Origin: Bombardia bombarda
Taxonomy: Eukaryota > Ascomycota > Sordariomycetes > Sordariales > Lasiosphaeriaceae
Assembly (NCBI GenBank): GCA_030512295.1
Contig: JAULSR010000013.1
Location: forward strand, 62,001 to 126,000
DNA: 64,000 nt
Direction: 5' to 3'
Under the pieces are notes generated by a model. It saw nothing but the letters and a program-made list of their open reading frames with translations. It searched no databases and was not told where the DNA came from. Both the position numbers and the translations under genes were made by a program. Positions 11,499-22,256 of this stretch are shown piece by piece. Numbering within the stretch: the stretch's first letter is position 1; every line of letters begins with the position of its first letter.

Positions 11499-12602
11499 AT
11501 GGTCCAATTCGAAGATCAAGTCGACTCTGACGGGCCCTCCGGCGCTTCCGTCGTCGCCACCCCCAACGGCGGCGAGAAGAAGGACAAGAACAGTAGCACC
11601 AGCGGCAGAAACGGCAAGAATCACAACAGCAAGAAAAGGGGTCAGAGCGATGATGGCGCAAACTCCACGGCTGCGACAAATGGCGGCCACCCACCACCGC
11701 CTGCAGAGCGCCGCTCCAGCGTGAGCAAACCCGCGCGCGACTTTCGCGACAAGCCCGAACCGCCCGCCAAGAAGAAGAAGAGAAGGAAGATGACGACACA
11801 GACTACAGCCACCACCCTTCCCATAGCAGCAGCAGCAACAACAACAACAACAACAACAACAACAGCAGCAGCCGATGCAGCCCTCATCGCCACAATTCCC
11901 GCTGCCGCGCCTACCCCTCCCGACCTCGCCGAGTCCTCCACACGCTCACCATCCCCCGTCATCGACTTCGACGGGCTCTCGCGCCCCTCGTGCGGCACGC
12001 GCGAACGCCTTGAGGAGACCGACGCACAAAAGGAGCTGCGCCTCACACGCATGAAGGGCGCCGTCCGCACCCTCCTCGAGTGCGTCGGCGAGGACGCCGA
12101 CCGGGAGGGCCTGCTCGCGACGCCCGAGCGCTACGCCAAGGCCATGCTCTTCTTCACCAAGGGCTACCAGGAGAATGTGCGCGACATCGTCAACGGCGCC
12201 ATCTTCCAGGAGGGCCACAACGAGATGGTGATTGTCAAGGACATTGAGGTGTTTAGCATGTGCGAGCACCACCTGGTGCCCTTCACCGGCAAGATGCACA
12301 TTGGCTACATCCCCAACAACGCCGTCATTGGGATATCCAAGCTTCCCAGGATCGCAGAGATGTTTGCGCGCAGGCTGCAGATTCAGGAGCGGCTGACCAG
12401 GGAGGTGGCGAATGCCATCATGGAGATCCTCAAGCCCCAGGGCGTGGCTGTCGTCATGGAGAGCAGCCATCTGTGCATGGTGATGCGCGGCGTGCAGAAG
12501 ACGAGCACCACCACCATCACGAGCTGTGTGCTGGGCTGCTTTGAGCGCAAGGAGAAGACGAGGAACGAGTTCTTGAGCCTGATTGGCGTGAACAGGAGAT
12601 GA
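11499..12602 (+). CDS. GTP cyclohydrolase I
   Basis: Converts GTP to 7,8-dihydroneopterin triphosphate, the first step of folate (and tetrahydrobiopterin) synthesis; cytosolic homodecamer. Single exon, 367 aa. I start at MVQFEDQVDSDG (11499) rather than an upstream in-frame codon. The first ~170 residues are low complexity (Lys, Thr, Ala, Pro). The catalytic domain runs from about residue 185 to the end and shows LLATPERYAKAM, IEVFSMCEHHLVPFTGK (zinc Cys and His), IGISKLPRIAEMFARRLQIQ, and ESSHLCMVMRGVQK (second zinc Cys). The end, ERKEKTRNEFLSLI, is typical. The disordered N-terminus is unusually long compared with bacterial FolE (~220 aa) but not strange for a fungus. The 10705-11498 gap upstream holds only its promoter and a CA-rich leader. 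Confidence 0.95.
   Translation: MVQFEDQVDSDGPSGASVVATPNGGEKKDKNSSTSGRNGKNHNSKKRGQSDDGANSTAATNGGHPPPPAERRSSVSKPARDFRDKPEPPAKKKKRRKMTTQTTATTLPIAAAATTTTTTTTTAAADAALIATIPAAAPTPPDLAESSTRSPSPVIDFDGLSRPSCGTRERLEETDAQKELRLTRMKGAVRTLLECVGEDADREGLLATPERYAKAMLFFTKGYQENVRDIVNGAIFQEGHNEMVIVKDIEVFSMCEHHLVPFTGKMHIGYIPNNAVIGISKLPRIAEMFARRLQIQERLTREVANAIMEILKPQGVAVVMESSHLCMVMRGVQKTSTTTITSCVLGCFERKEKTRNEFLSLIGVNRR
11826..11872. repeat. (AAC/AGC)n trinucleotide repeat in GTP cyclohydrolase I
   Basis: Imperfect CAA/CAG-type triplets read in frame as Ala then a Thr run inside the disordered N-terminal region. Confidence 0.8.
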
Positions 12603-13413
12603 TTGGGACAATTTGCTCAACTCCTTCATGCATGGGTTGCGCAGGAAAAGGAAGACATCTTGTGTTACCGATATCGGACCACAAGGGTTGATGGCGTTTT
12701 GTGATGGTGGCAGTGATGTGGTTCAACAACAATGAGAAGACGACGACAGGAAACTGGAGGAAGCGGGGAGGGAGGGATGGAATCGTTTCATATTTGACTC
12801 GATGGCAGGCTGGCATTTTGACTTTTGGTTTTCCTTTTATTTGGCGATTTTCGCACTCTGCATCAACTGTGGCGTTTGGCGGGAGCCAGAAAACAAAACA
12901 AAAAGGGGGGCAGCATTACGACCTTTGGATGGCATATACTTAGAGTGGGGGTTATATAGCCGGCGGCGGCGAGGATCTCAACATCGCATCATAGTTTAGA
13001 CTAAATAGGTTCATACTCACTCGGAGGTCTTGGTGGTAATCTGTCTTCAATCTGGGCTTTTTCTTTGGCGTTGGTTGGTGGTGGTCCTTTCAACACGCCG
13101 CATCAACATTTTGTTGTCTGATGTTATTGTTTTCAACATCATTGGGTGGGGTATCTAGGAGATGACGATGGCGGAGGACACGCATATGAACATGCGTGTG
13201 TATATAACAGGGTAGACAGTTAGATACTTTGCTCAACTCAACCTGCCGCGGGCGTGTTCAACCGCCGCGGCATCGAATATCCTCTCGTCTGTTTTTTTTT
13301 ATCGTACACACCACCCCATTTCCCTTTGTGATAAAACATCATTCAACAGTTCAATATCGACAGCAACCGCCTCCCTATTCATACAGTTTCACATGCCACT
13401 ACCACACCACCCA
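12603..13413. other. Convergent 3' region, no gene recognised
   Basis: Lies between the tail-to-tail GTP cyclohydrolase I and thymidylate kinase genes. Small frames at 12700-13000 lack family content. A T-rich run near 13290 and AT-rich patches fit 3' processing signals. Confidence 0.5.
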
Positions 13414-14592
13414 TCACGTAACCCTCCTGACCACCTTACCCACCTCCCCCCTCTCCACCGCCTCCACCCTCGTCCGCACCACCTTCCACACCTCCTCAGC
13501 AACCTCCTCCACCGACGGGCTGGCATCGATAACATGCAGATCCTCCTCCTCCTGCCTGAAGCGATACTCAGTCCCCGTCGGCCTGTCAGGCGTCGGCGCA
13601 CCCACCGCCACCTCCTCGCCGACGCCCCCATTCTCAAGAGCGCCTGCCCCAGCGCCCGGTACGCTCCCGCTACGGCTGCTACCCTCGACAGAAGCAGTCC
13701 CAATCTTGCCCATGCTCAACCCCCAAAACAGCTCCCTCACCCGACGCTGCATCTCGCCGCGCTCGTACACTTCCCCGCCCCATCCGCCTCGGGCTTTCGC
13801 CTGCGCCTCGTCCAGGTCCAGGAAGAGCACTAGGTCTGGGCGCGGCAGGCCGATCTCGGGGGCGCGCGCCCAGCTGAGCGACAGCGAGGGGTTCTGCTTG
13901 GCGGCCGAGTAGACGATGCCGCTGTGGTAGTAGCGGTCGCAGAGGACGGTTACGCCGGCTGAGAGGAGGGCGGTGATTTCATTGCTAGGGGGGGAATTGT
14001 TCAGTTGGTGGGTAGGATTGGAGATAAGGGGGATGGGGGGAGATGACTTACACCTTTTCCCATCTGTTGGCGCTGAACAGCAGGTGGATGGCGTGGTCGT
14101 CTATGTCGGCTTTGGATTGGAGGTAGGAGTTGATTATCCCGCCAATGTCGGTTGTGCGGTCTGTGGAGGCGAGCCAGGCTTGTAAGTGGGCGGCTGTTTT
14201 TAAGGGGTAAGGCAGACGGTGACTGTCTGGAACAGATTGCGGGATACCATTACAGCAGAATAAACACATTGTGTAAATAACTAACCTGGAAAGTTCATCA
14301 CCTCGACCTTGCGGCCCAGCTCTACAAAGCGCTGCTTCAACAGCTTGACCTGCGTCGTCTTGCCGCTACGGTCCAGGCCCTCAAGGATGACCAAGGCGCC
14401 CCGCGCCGCGGCAGAACCTAGGGCATCAAATGGTGATGAGCTGGCCATGGTTGATGTTGTAGCTGTTGATGTTATTGTAAGTGGTGTTTGGGTTTGGGCG
14501 TGGCCCTGTGGGGTTGCAATGGGAGGGGTAGGACTAGGAGCGAGTGCAGAGACAACCGACGCGACCGTGGCCAGGTCGTTAATTGACGCCAT
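13414..14592 (-). CDS. Thymidylate kinase (dTMP kinase, CDC8-type)
   Basis: Phosphorylates dTMP to dTDP for DNA synthesis. CDS complement(13414-13984, 14052-14160, 14286-14592), 328 aa, with introns of 67 and 125 bp. Key motifs are the P-loop LVILEGLDRSGKTTQ, then FP|DRTTDIGGIINSYLQ across intron 1, LLFSANRWEKV, VTVLCDRYYHSGIVYSAAK, and RPDLVLFLDLD. Fungal CDC8 proteins are usually near 215-230 aa. This one carries about 65 extra N-terminal residues rich in Thr/Ser/Ala and a roughly 45-residue Gly/Ser-rich insertion before the C-terminal helices. An internal Met (MASSSPF) could start a shorter form; the longer form might be mitochondrial, which is inference. The donor of intron 1 is GTTAGT. 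Confidence 0.9.
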
Positions 14593-15385
14593 TGTTTTCC
14601 TGTCTTATTTAGGTTTGTGGGCTAGAACTAGGTTGGTTTGAGGGAATGGAACCACAGAGGCCAATCGGCGAAGTCCTCCCGCTGGGAAGCGACAAGATGC
14701 CTACATACGGGCATGGATGGAAATTGGACGAATCTTCAAGATGGATTGGGGATTGGGGACAGCTACTGGCGCTAACTGCAGCAATCGATGGTCACTTCCA
14801 TGTTACCAAGACCTAGAACTAGAGGTCGCCGGGTGGTGTGGTGGTGCAAAGGGGTGCTCCTTCCTGCCTTTGCCTGCCGAGGGAAGCATCACCACCCCAC
14901 CTTCCACAACGCGCAAGATCCAATGTGGGGCGACGAGGGGTCGGGTCTGGCCAGTCAAGGACCCTGCTCTTGGCGGTGATTGGTTGGGTCTGTGCTTCCA
15001 CCTGCGGGTACTTGGAACTTTGGACCCGACTGCTGCCAGACGGCCTCTCTCTTGTCTCCTACAACTCCAACTTACCTTATGTCAATTGGCCGAGAATGGA
15101 TATTTCTCAGCAAGATTACCCACCACTGCCTCGTCGCAAGAAGCTGCGTAATTAAAGGCTATCTATCATTATACATTCGATTAATTCCATCCCTCGCAAG
15201 ATATGCCACCAGACAAGACCACAGAAACCAGCTTGGCTTTGCCGGCTCCTCCAAAACACCAACCCTTAAGAGAGTTGTTGGTGTCGCGATAATTGGCACG
15301 ATTTGGACATGGATCACGCTAATTAGTGTCCCTCTCTCGTCATCGACGACCACCACTGAAGTGGAGATCAAAAACATCAAAAATT
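14593..15385. other. Intergenic, no gene recognised
   Basis: Overlapping frames on both strands (14717-15155) show no domain, signal peptide or splice logic. The left end is the thymidylate kinase promoter. Confidence 0.5.
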
Positions 15386-15478
15386 ACATACAACACCAGG
15401 GATTCGCTGGTCGTCACCGACCCAACTACCAGTCTATCTGGCCGGATGCCGAGTTTTCCAGTACCTATGGTCGTATGT
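15386..15478 (-). pseudogene. 5S rRNA pseudogene with ~25-nt internal deletion
   Basis: The minus-strand sequence starts ACATACGACCATAGG and ends GAATCCCTGGTGTTGTATGT, matching both ends of the complete 5S gene at 6301-6418. The centre is missing: after CTCGGCATCC the sequence jumps almost directly to a diverged CCAGAT...GGTAGTTGGG block. Length is 93 nt instead of 118. The C-box region GTCGGTGACGACCAGCGAA is intact, while the A-box side of the internal promoter is lost. Ends and 3' half are near-identical to the functional copy, so this is a deleted 5S copy rather than chance similarity. Confidence 0.85.
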
Positions 15479-15693
15479 ACCATGACATATGTACGCATTA
15501 TATACGCATCACAACTGATAACGCACTTTGGGATGGACACCCTCGGCACAGTGTCAAACGGACAGCATCAACAGGAGGAACTAAAGCGAGTAAAACGTTG
15601 AGTCTATGTTGGTACATGAGGAGAGAGATATCTTGTCAAAACTAATAGTCACGACACAGTCAAGATTGAAAACCATGACAACCAGCGTGGAGG

Positions 15694-17025
15694 CTAAATC
15701 CGCAGCTCTTCATAATCTGGCAGCTTCCAATCTCCCACACTCTCACTGAGAAAGTACTCGCCAACAATGTTCAGCCTCGTAAAGGCAATGAATGCTGCCA
15801 ACAGGCGGGCGAAAAGAACGCTCCACCAAGTCACCGGCATCCACCAGAACCCAGTGTCTCTTGACAACCCTTTCTGCACGCGCTTCATAAAGGGTTGGAA
15901 CTTGTCATCGTAGGCCTTGAGCGCCATAGCAAGGCCGTCCTTGACGCGGTGCTGCTCACCCCTTGATCCATCATCACCGCGTCCACAGTGTCTCCCAATC
16001 TCACCGGCCAAGATGTAGGCACCTATCATAGCCGAGCTGGTGCCCATGCCCGTCGATGCTGTTGGACAATGCGCAGCATCGCCAACGAGGACCACCCGGC
16101 CGTTGCGGGACCACGAATCGAGCTGGACAAGGCCCACGCGCTCCAGGTACCAGTCCTCGTTGGTCTCAAGTGCCTTCAAGAACTCTTCGGTCCGCCATTT
16201 AGCGCCGTGGAAGATCTCGGCAAAGGCCTTCTTCTCCTCCTCAACGTCTCCACGGCGTATGCTCCTCATCCGGGGGTTGTCGGTCTCGCAGATCATGTAC
16301 ACCTGTATCGTGTGGGGGTTGTGTCTGCGCAGCATGATCATGCGCTTCTTCGTCGTGGCATATGACGTCGCGGCGTAGCTCTCTCCCGCCTTCATCTCGC
16401 TCGGGATGGTGAAGTAGGCGATGTACACCCCCTTCAGAGGCACATAGCCGTCGTCCCTGTTGGTCACTTCTGTGCCCGTGTCGGATGCATCCGTCCCCAG
16501 GACCATCATCTTCCTCACATGGGAGCCGATGCCGTCGGCCCCGACCAGCAAGTCGAACCTCTCCTTGTTGCCATCGGCAAACAGCACCTCCACCCCTGCG
16601 CCATCAACGCCGTCCAGCTCGGTGTAGCTTTTGATGGTGGTCCCGAAAATGTACCTCACCCGCTCCTTGTTCGTAACGTCATAAATGATTCTGGTCAGAT
16701 CTCCACGCATGATCTCATACTCGCTTGTGAAGGACTGCACGCCCCGGCCCGACTTGTTAGCACCAAAGTAGGCCCACCTTCGGCCAGCGTCGTCGACAAT
16801 ATTCATGCCGTCCTCAAGGGCCGCGTGCTTGCGGAAGGCCTCGTCCAGCCCCATGCGCTTGAGCACCTCAATACCGAAGCCGCGAAGGTCAATTTGCAGG
16901 CCCGAGATGCGCAGAGAGGGAAAGCGCTCGACGACGGTAACCGTGTGCCCAAGCTTGGAGAGCCAGAAGGCGAGGGCGTTGCCGGCGATGCCGCCGCCCG
17001 ATATAAGGACTTTGAGCTGGGGCAT
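15694..17025 (-). CDS. FAD-dependent monooxygenase (PHBH-fold)
   Basis: Flavin hydroxylase of the p-hydroxybenzoate hydroxylase / TetX-like class; substrate unknown. Single exon, 443 aa. The N-terminal Rossmann motif is VLISGGGIAGNALAFWLSKL, the DG motif is DLLVGADGIGSHVR, and the second FAD motif is VVLVGDAAHCPTASTGMGTS, all in the right order and spacing. The C-terminus (WWMPVTWWSVLFARLLAAFI) is hydrophobic and may be membrane-associated. There is no signal peptide. No biosynthetic core enzyme is adjacent, so pathway assignment is not possible; roles in catabolism of aromatics or tailoring of a secondary metabolite are both open. Confidence 0.9.
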   Translation of the reverse strand: MPQLKVLISGGGIAGNALAFWLSKLGHTVTVVERFPSLRISGLQIDLRGFGIEVLKRMGLDEAFRKHAALEDGMNIVDDAGRRWAYFGANKSGRGVQSFTSEYEIMRGDLTRIIYDVTNKERVRYIFGTTIKSYTELDGVDGAGVEVLFADGNKERFDLLVGADGIGSHVRKMMVLGTDASDTGTEVTNRDDGYVPLKGVYIAYFTIPSEMKAGESYAATSYATTKKRMIMLRRHNPHTIQVYMICETDNPRMRSIRRGDVEEEKKAFAEIFHGAKWRTEEFLKALETNEDWYLERVGLVQLDSWSRNGRVVLVGDAAHCPTASTGMGTSSAMIGAYILAGEIGRHCGRGDDGSRGEQHRVKDGLAMALKAYDDKFQPFMKRVQKGLSRDTGFWWMPVTWWSVLFARLLAAFIAFTRLNIVGEYFLSESVGDWKLPDYEELRI

Positions 17026-18368
17026 ATTGTTTGCTATTGTTGTGTTGAATGGTGTTGAATGGCGTTCGATTCGGAGTGGTGAAGTGCTGCCCCGCTAGCT
17101 AAAAGAAGTTTGGACATGCTCATCATTCAGTTTGAGCCTTGTCGTCTCTGGATCTATCAGTTGTTAAATAGCGGATTCCGGCCATGGTTCTGTCATGTCG
17201 GCGCGGTAATTTTACGGTGACCGATCATACCACCGGAAAATGGCGAATATGCCGCCAAATCGCCGACCGCCCCCAACCTCAACCCGGGCCATCTCGGCCG
17301 AGTGCAACAAACCCCGGCTTCTTCAAATCTCGCGTTCGCCATCATTCTCGTCAAAAGTGATGATGTCATATGAGCGGACAGTTTTTGAGGCACAGTAAGT
17401 GGTTTGACTCCATGCAGCGGTTGAAAGCTTGAAGCGCTACTATGTATGTACCTGGATTCACTAACTAGAACACAGCCTACCTATTCATTGTCTAGGTAGG
17501 TACCGGTACAGGCACATTGCTGCTCCATAAACGCAGCCTGGTAGGCGCCCACAATTCCCCATATAGTAACAAGGCACACTACTCTGAAACATCTCGCGCT
17601 TCTGATACTAACGTTTGCACCTGACAATTAGTTCCAGCTGTTATGTCCGTGGATTTCCTCGCTGGGTCGCACCTGATGTGCTCATTCGTGTAGATCCCTC
17701 GGCGCTAACCTAGGAGCCGAATACATCCATTGAAGCGGACAATCGCGGATCATGATCGCCCTCGGATATGTTTATCAGTACTCCGACTGTGCCATGTTCG
17801 CTAAAGTAATGCGACCGGTTGTACCCGGTTTAAGCATGAGGCGTCAACTTCTTTATTCTATGGTAGGTAGTGTGGTAAGTGTATGTACACCACGCAACCA
17901 CCGGTGTCCCGCAGATACCTCAATGAAGGTAGACAACTGACACTGCGTGGTCAACATGTTGTCATCCACATAGCCACCATACGGAATGTAAAGAGCCTTG
18001 GATATCGTTGGCTATTTCAGCGACATGGATTAAATGTTATTCGTCGCCCATAGCGTTACAATCCCTTGTACTGGGTAGTATCCTACCTAGGAGAACTCAG
18101 TTGGGAGGCCACCGATAGCCAACCAGCTAGCCGCCTCCTTTCTGCTGCGGCTGAGCAACACCGCATAATGCATGATGCACGCATGTCGTAAAATGCATAG
18201 ATATAGACTCCGATTCGTCCATTCTCGGTGGGTGTGGTCGACTGCGACCCAGCTGGCACGGCCCAACTTCTGTTGCCTTTCAGAGCCTCCTGTGACTGAA
18301 CTGACCTCAATCACAATTACTGAAGTCTAGGTTCCTAGCCCACTGCAATTGTTCATCGTCGAGTCATC
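17026..18368. other. Intergenic, no gene recognised
   Basis: Promoter of the monooxygenase on the left and of the NLR on the right. Contains a TAGGTAGGTA-type motif near 17497. No RNA or protein gene is supported. Confidence 0.5.
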
Positions 18369-21300
18369 ATGGATCCAGGAACCATAATCGGCACAACCTC
18401 TGCGGTGCTTGGCTTTGTCAACTTCATCTGGAAAGCCGCTTCCACCGCAAACGAGATCTATGACTCTGCAACTGGGAGCATCGACGAACATGATCGACTC
18501 CGCGAACTCATGACTGCCCTGGATCCCGGAATTACCAGGTTAACACTGAGGCTTAGTCAATCCAGTCAGTTGTCAGACGAAGAAGAGAGCACATTGAACA
18601 TCGCAAAGCTCTCAAAGAATATTGGCACCAGGCTTTCGGCCTTATTGCCCAAGAGTCAAACTCTGCCGGCCAGCGGGACAGCCGTTGTCGGACAATCTGT
18701 TGCCGATAAGGCAAAGACCAAGGCGTCCAAGCTCCTCAAGACTACAAAGATTGCCGTCATCATCCTTGCCAAGAAGAAGGAATACGAGGGCCTTCGAGAT
18801 GAATTCAACACGTGCACCCTCCAGCTCAATACTCACTTGATGCTGATCTCGAGGTACCAGCAATCCTATTCTATATGTCTCGCGTCAGCTCAAAGTCTTA
18901 CAAAGTTTCAGGTCAGATGTCTTGTCAAAACTAGACGCACTGTTGACAAAACACCAAGCCAAGTCAGATAGGCCGTCCGACGATATTGCCGCAGCCTTAT
19001 CAAATCTCAGCTTACTTGGCGCGAAACTCGACGATGTTTTTCATGACAAGACTGCTTAGTTCAAGTCTCTAGATAGGATCCGCGATAGCTTTGAAGCGTC
19101 TCAACTGACTCTTGAGGCCATCAACCACCAGCGGATACTCAAGGGCATTTCCTTCGACAGCATGATGGCCAGATTCGGTCACATAAATGAGAGAGACCCA
19201 CATACGTTCCAATGGGCTTTGGACAGCGAGAAAATTCCAGTGTCACACGTTGGAAGCCTTTCCATATCGCTCAGAGCATGGCTGAAGACGGGTGGAGGTA
19301 TATTCCACATCACTGGGAAACCCGGAAGCGGCAAATCAACCCTAATGAAGTTTCTTGCTCAGCACTCCACCACCAAAGAACTCTTGAAGGATTGGGCTGG
19401 TGAAGGAAGGTTTGTACTTGCTAGCGCCTTCCTCTGGAACGCCGGAACGACGGAACAGAAGTCATTCGAGGGTATAATGCGGTCGCTTCTTTATACTACC
19501 CTCAACGAGAACCGCGAGGACCTCATTCCAAAGCTCTTTTCCAAGTACTGGGCACCAGGGGACTGGGCACCGTGGAAACCAAAAGAAGACATGGCGATAA
19601 CCATTCCACGGAAAGAGATTAAAGAGGCATTGAGGAAACTCTTTGCTGAAAAATCAGTTTCTGGTTACCATTTCTGCTTCTTCATCGACGGGGCAGATGA
19701 GTTCCAGGATGCCTACATGCGAAAGTGGCAGCTGGCAAAACTTCTTAAAGAATGGACCGAGCAAGGCCAAAGAGTCAAGATTTGTGTCTCCAGCCGGGAA
19801 GAAACGCCGTTCACGGGTTGTTTTCCCCTTGACCAGAGGCTTCAGCTGCATCTTACTACGCTTGGAGATATTCGGAGCAACATACATTCCTCTATAGGAG
19901 AACACCCACACTTCAAGACCATCGAACCACACCTTCAGGAAAAGTTCATTAACGATTTTGCCTGCATGGCTGAAGGCGTATTCATTTGGGTCAAGTTTGC
20001 TCTAGATGAGGTGACCGAGAAACTGGAATGCGAACAGCCCATTGAAGAGCTATACAGAGCCCTCGAGGCATTTCCCACAGAGTTGGACGGGTTTTACGAG
20101 CGAATTGTCAAATCGTTCCGACAGTCAGACAAGGCCGAGTTCCTAGCAATCTTGAACATCATGCTTGCGTTCATTGATGAGCGGAAGCTCACGAAAACGT
20201 CCATCATCGGCTACAAACACTATTTATTCGTCCGCAATTTTGTTGACCTCCCCCAACCTTTGTTCCGAGTTCAGACCTCGCGGACAGGTTGGATGCCAAA
20301 GGCGATGTCATACGCGATTACATCGCCTTTGAGAAGCGTTTCCCAACACCTTTTCGCAGTTTGGTGGATGCACGTAATTTTGGGTTAACCTTTTCTCATC
20401 GATCAGTCTACGATTATTTAAAGAGATATCTACCATCAATCAAATCAGAAGTGGGCCCCCAGGCAGCCCTAGACCCCAAAAAAGCAGTCCTGCATAGTTT
20501 TTTGCATCAAAATCTACTATACACGCCCAAGCTCAGTTTCATTTCTCACTACGATTTCACAGAAATAATCCGGTGGATTCTTGAAAGCACGGCTGACGAC
20601 GATATATCGGAGGTATATATGTCTTATCTGGGAGTGATTGATCTTGTACTCCTACGTCGAGATTCGAGGTGGTCGTATATATCGGGCATCTTCGAGGTTA
20701 ACTGGGAGGGCTTTTGGAAACTTGATCGAACAAATCTCACGACTTTCTCGATTCCATTTCAATCAATGGAAGGCACAACCGATAACATGGGTCGGTGTGA
20801 AGACAAAATGGCTAGTATTTTTATATACTGCTGCTTCTCCGATCTTTGGACCTATGTTGACTGGGCCATGAGGGAAAATCACTGTCCGTGGACCCGGCAG
20901 CCGTCATTCCAAACAGTCGTTCTGCAAAGTCTCCTGACTAGCTGCGTGGGATTAGAGGATCGTATGTTGTGGAAAGAGAGGCTGGAACAAATATTTAAAC
21001 GAGGATTCGACCCCAATGGAAAACTGTCACTCTTTCACGAGAACGTGGAGAATAAGCCGTTGAACCGATACAATATCCACCCCTGGTACCATTTTCTCAA
21101 GGGCGTGTTCTATGGGGAAGAAATATTTGAACCGATGGAGAGTATGTGGTGGCCAGTTCTCGCAGTCTTCTTACGCTACGGCGCGCAGGCCAGAATCAAA
21201 TGGACGTGGAAGATAGTAGGAGACGTGCATGGCAGTACGGCTTTTGAAGTAGAAGAGGACATAGAGGAGCCGTATTTTTTGGCGGAGCGGTCAGTTTCGC

Positions 21301-21795
21301 TTGAGAATGTCGCGTTTAGGCACTTGCGCACACGATAGCGCGGAGGCATGGGTTCTTGACCCTCGCGATACCCAAAATTGGTTTCCCATAAAGAACTTGC
21401 GTGCTTCAAACATTATTAGAACACACATGCCAACCGGTGGCTCGCTTCGCGACATGGTTGCACATTTCGGCCCGGACGATATGAAAACAGAGCTCCTGGA
21501 GCTTATTGATAAGAGACTGGCCGAAGACTTGGTCGTAACAGGTGCGACAGCTGAGGAAACCATGGATGAAGACCTGGTGGTACCTCTACAGCTCATCGAC
21601 AACACGTCAATGGTGCCAATCTCGGAGCTGGAGCTTTTCGGACGAAGTCAGCGCGCAAGATCACGTTCCCCCACACGAATATTCTCGGGATCTAAGACGC
21701 TGCTGGGACGCTTTATGGACGTGGAAGTTAGCGCTTCCGATTTTCGATTCATATGCGGGATGGTTGAGCCAAGAATTTGCAGGCCGCGCCAATAG
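18369..21795 (+). pseudogene. Broken NACHT-type NLR (STAND NTPase)
   Basis: Fungal NACHT proteins are STAND ATPases linked to non-self recognition and programmed cell death. The N-terminal domain (MDPGTIIGTTSAVLGFVNFI..., helical, ~200 aa) resembles those preceding fungal NACHT domains. A plausible 58-bp intron (18854-18911) brings it into the frame of the NACHT domain. There the P-loop is HITGKPGSGKSTLMKFL, the Walker B region is FCFFIDGADEFQD, and sensor-like VKICVSSREE follows. A later block, LTFSHRSVYDYLKRYLPS, is the conserved post-NACHT motif. Three lesions break the frame: a TAG at 19057-19059, a frame change at a C-tract near 20245-20255, and another near 21300-21340. I saw no introns that repair these. 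No WD40, TPR or ankyrin repeats follow. Assembly error cannot be excluded for the frameshifts. Confidence 0.75.
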
Positions 21796-22256
21796 AAGTA
21801 TGAGATGAAAATTTAATGACGAGCCCTTGTATCTTTCAGCAGTAGTTTTTCTGGCAAACAAACGTCCACTACCTTCACTAGTTGCTGGGTAATCATCTGG
21901 CACGTCACAAACATGAACACAAATCTGACACCTATAACCTTATACTGCGGGTAGGGCCAGCCATTGTAGACGGGGATGATTGCCACCTCGTAACATATGG
22001 TATGGACAGAGTCCGGAGCAAACCTCCAAATCTTGGCAGGCTAGAAGCTGGAGATCAGAAGAATGCGGCCCGTTTTCTGGACGCAAACCAGAGCTGCCTC
22101 CAACCGCAGTCTTCTCTAGGCTCCTACCACCCTACGACGCACATGATTCGGGCCCACAAAGAGTCAGATGCTTACATCGGTCCCGCGCATCGATAGTTCC
22201 TTCCTCGGCTTTTCGATTTCATTCTCGATTTACTTGCTTTGCGTCCCGCTTTCATC

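Noticed and set aside
11946..12629. 227-codon minus-strand frame
   Set aside because: Antisense to the catalytic domain of GTP cyclohydrolase I.
15694..17025. FAD monooxygenase as part of the RiPP-like locus
   Set aside because: It is 30 kb away with many unrelated genes between, so no link is supported.
18854..18911. Frame change in the NLR N-terminal region as a fourth lesion
   Set aside because: A 58-bp intron with GTACCA donor and TTTCAG acceptor explains it and keeps the frame open to the TAG at 19057.
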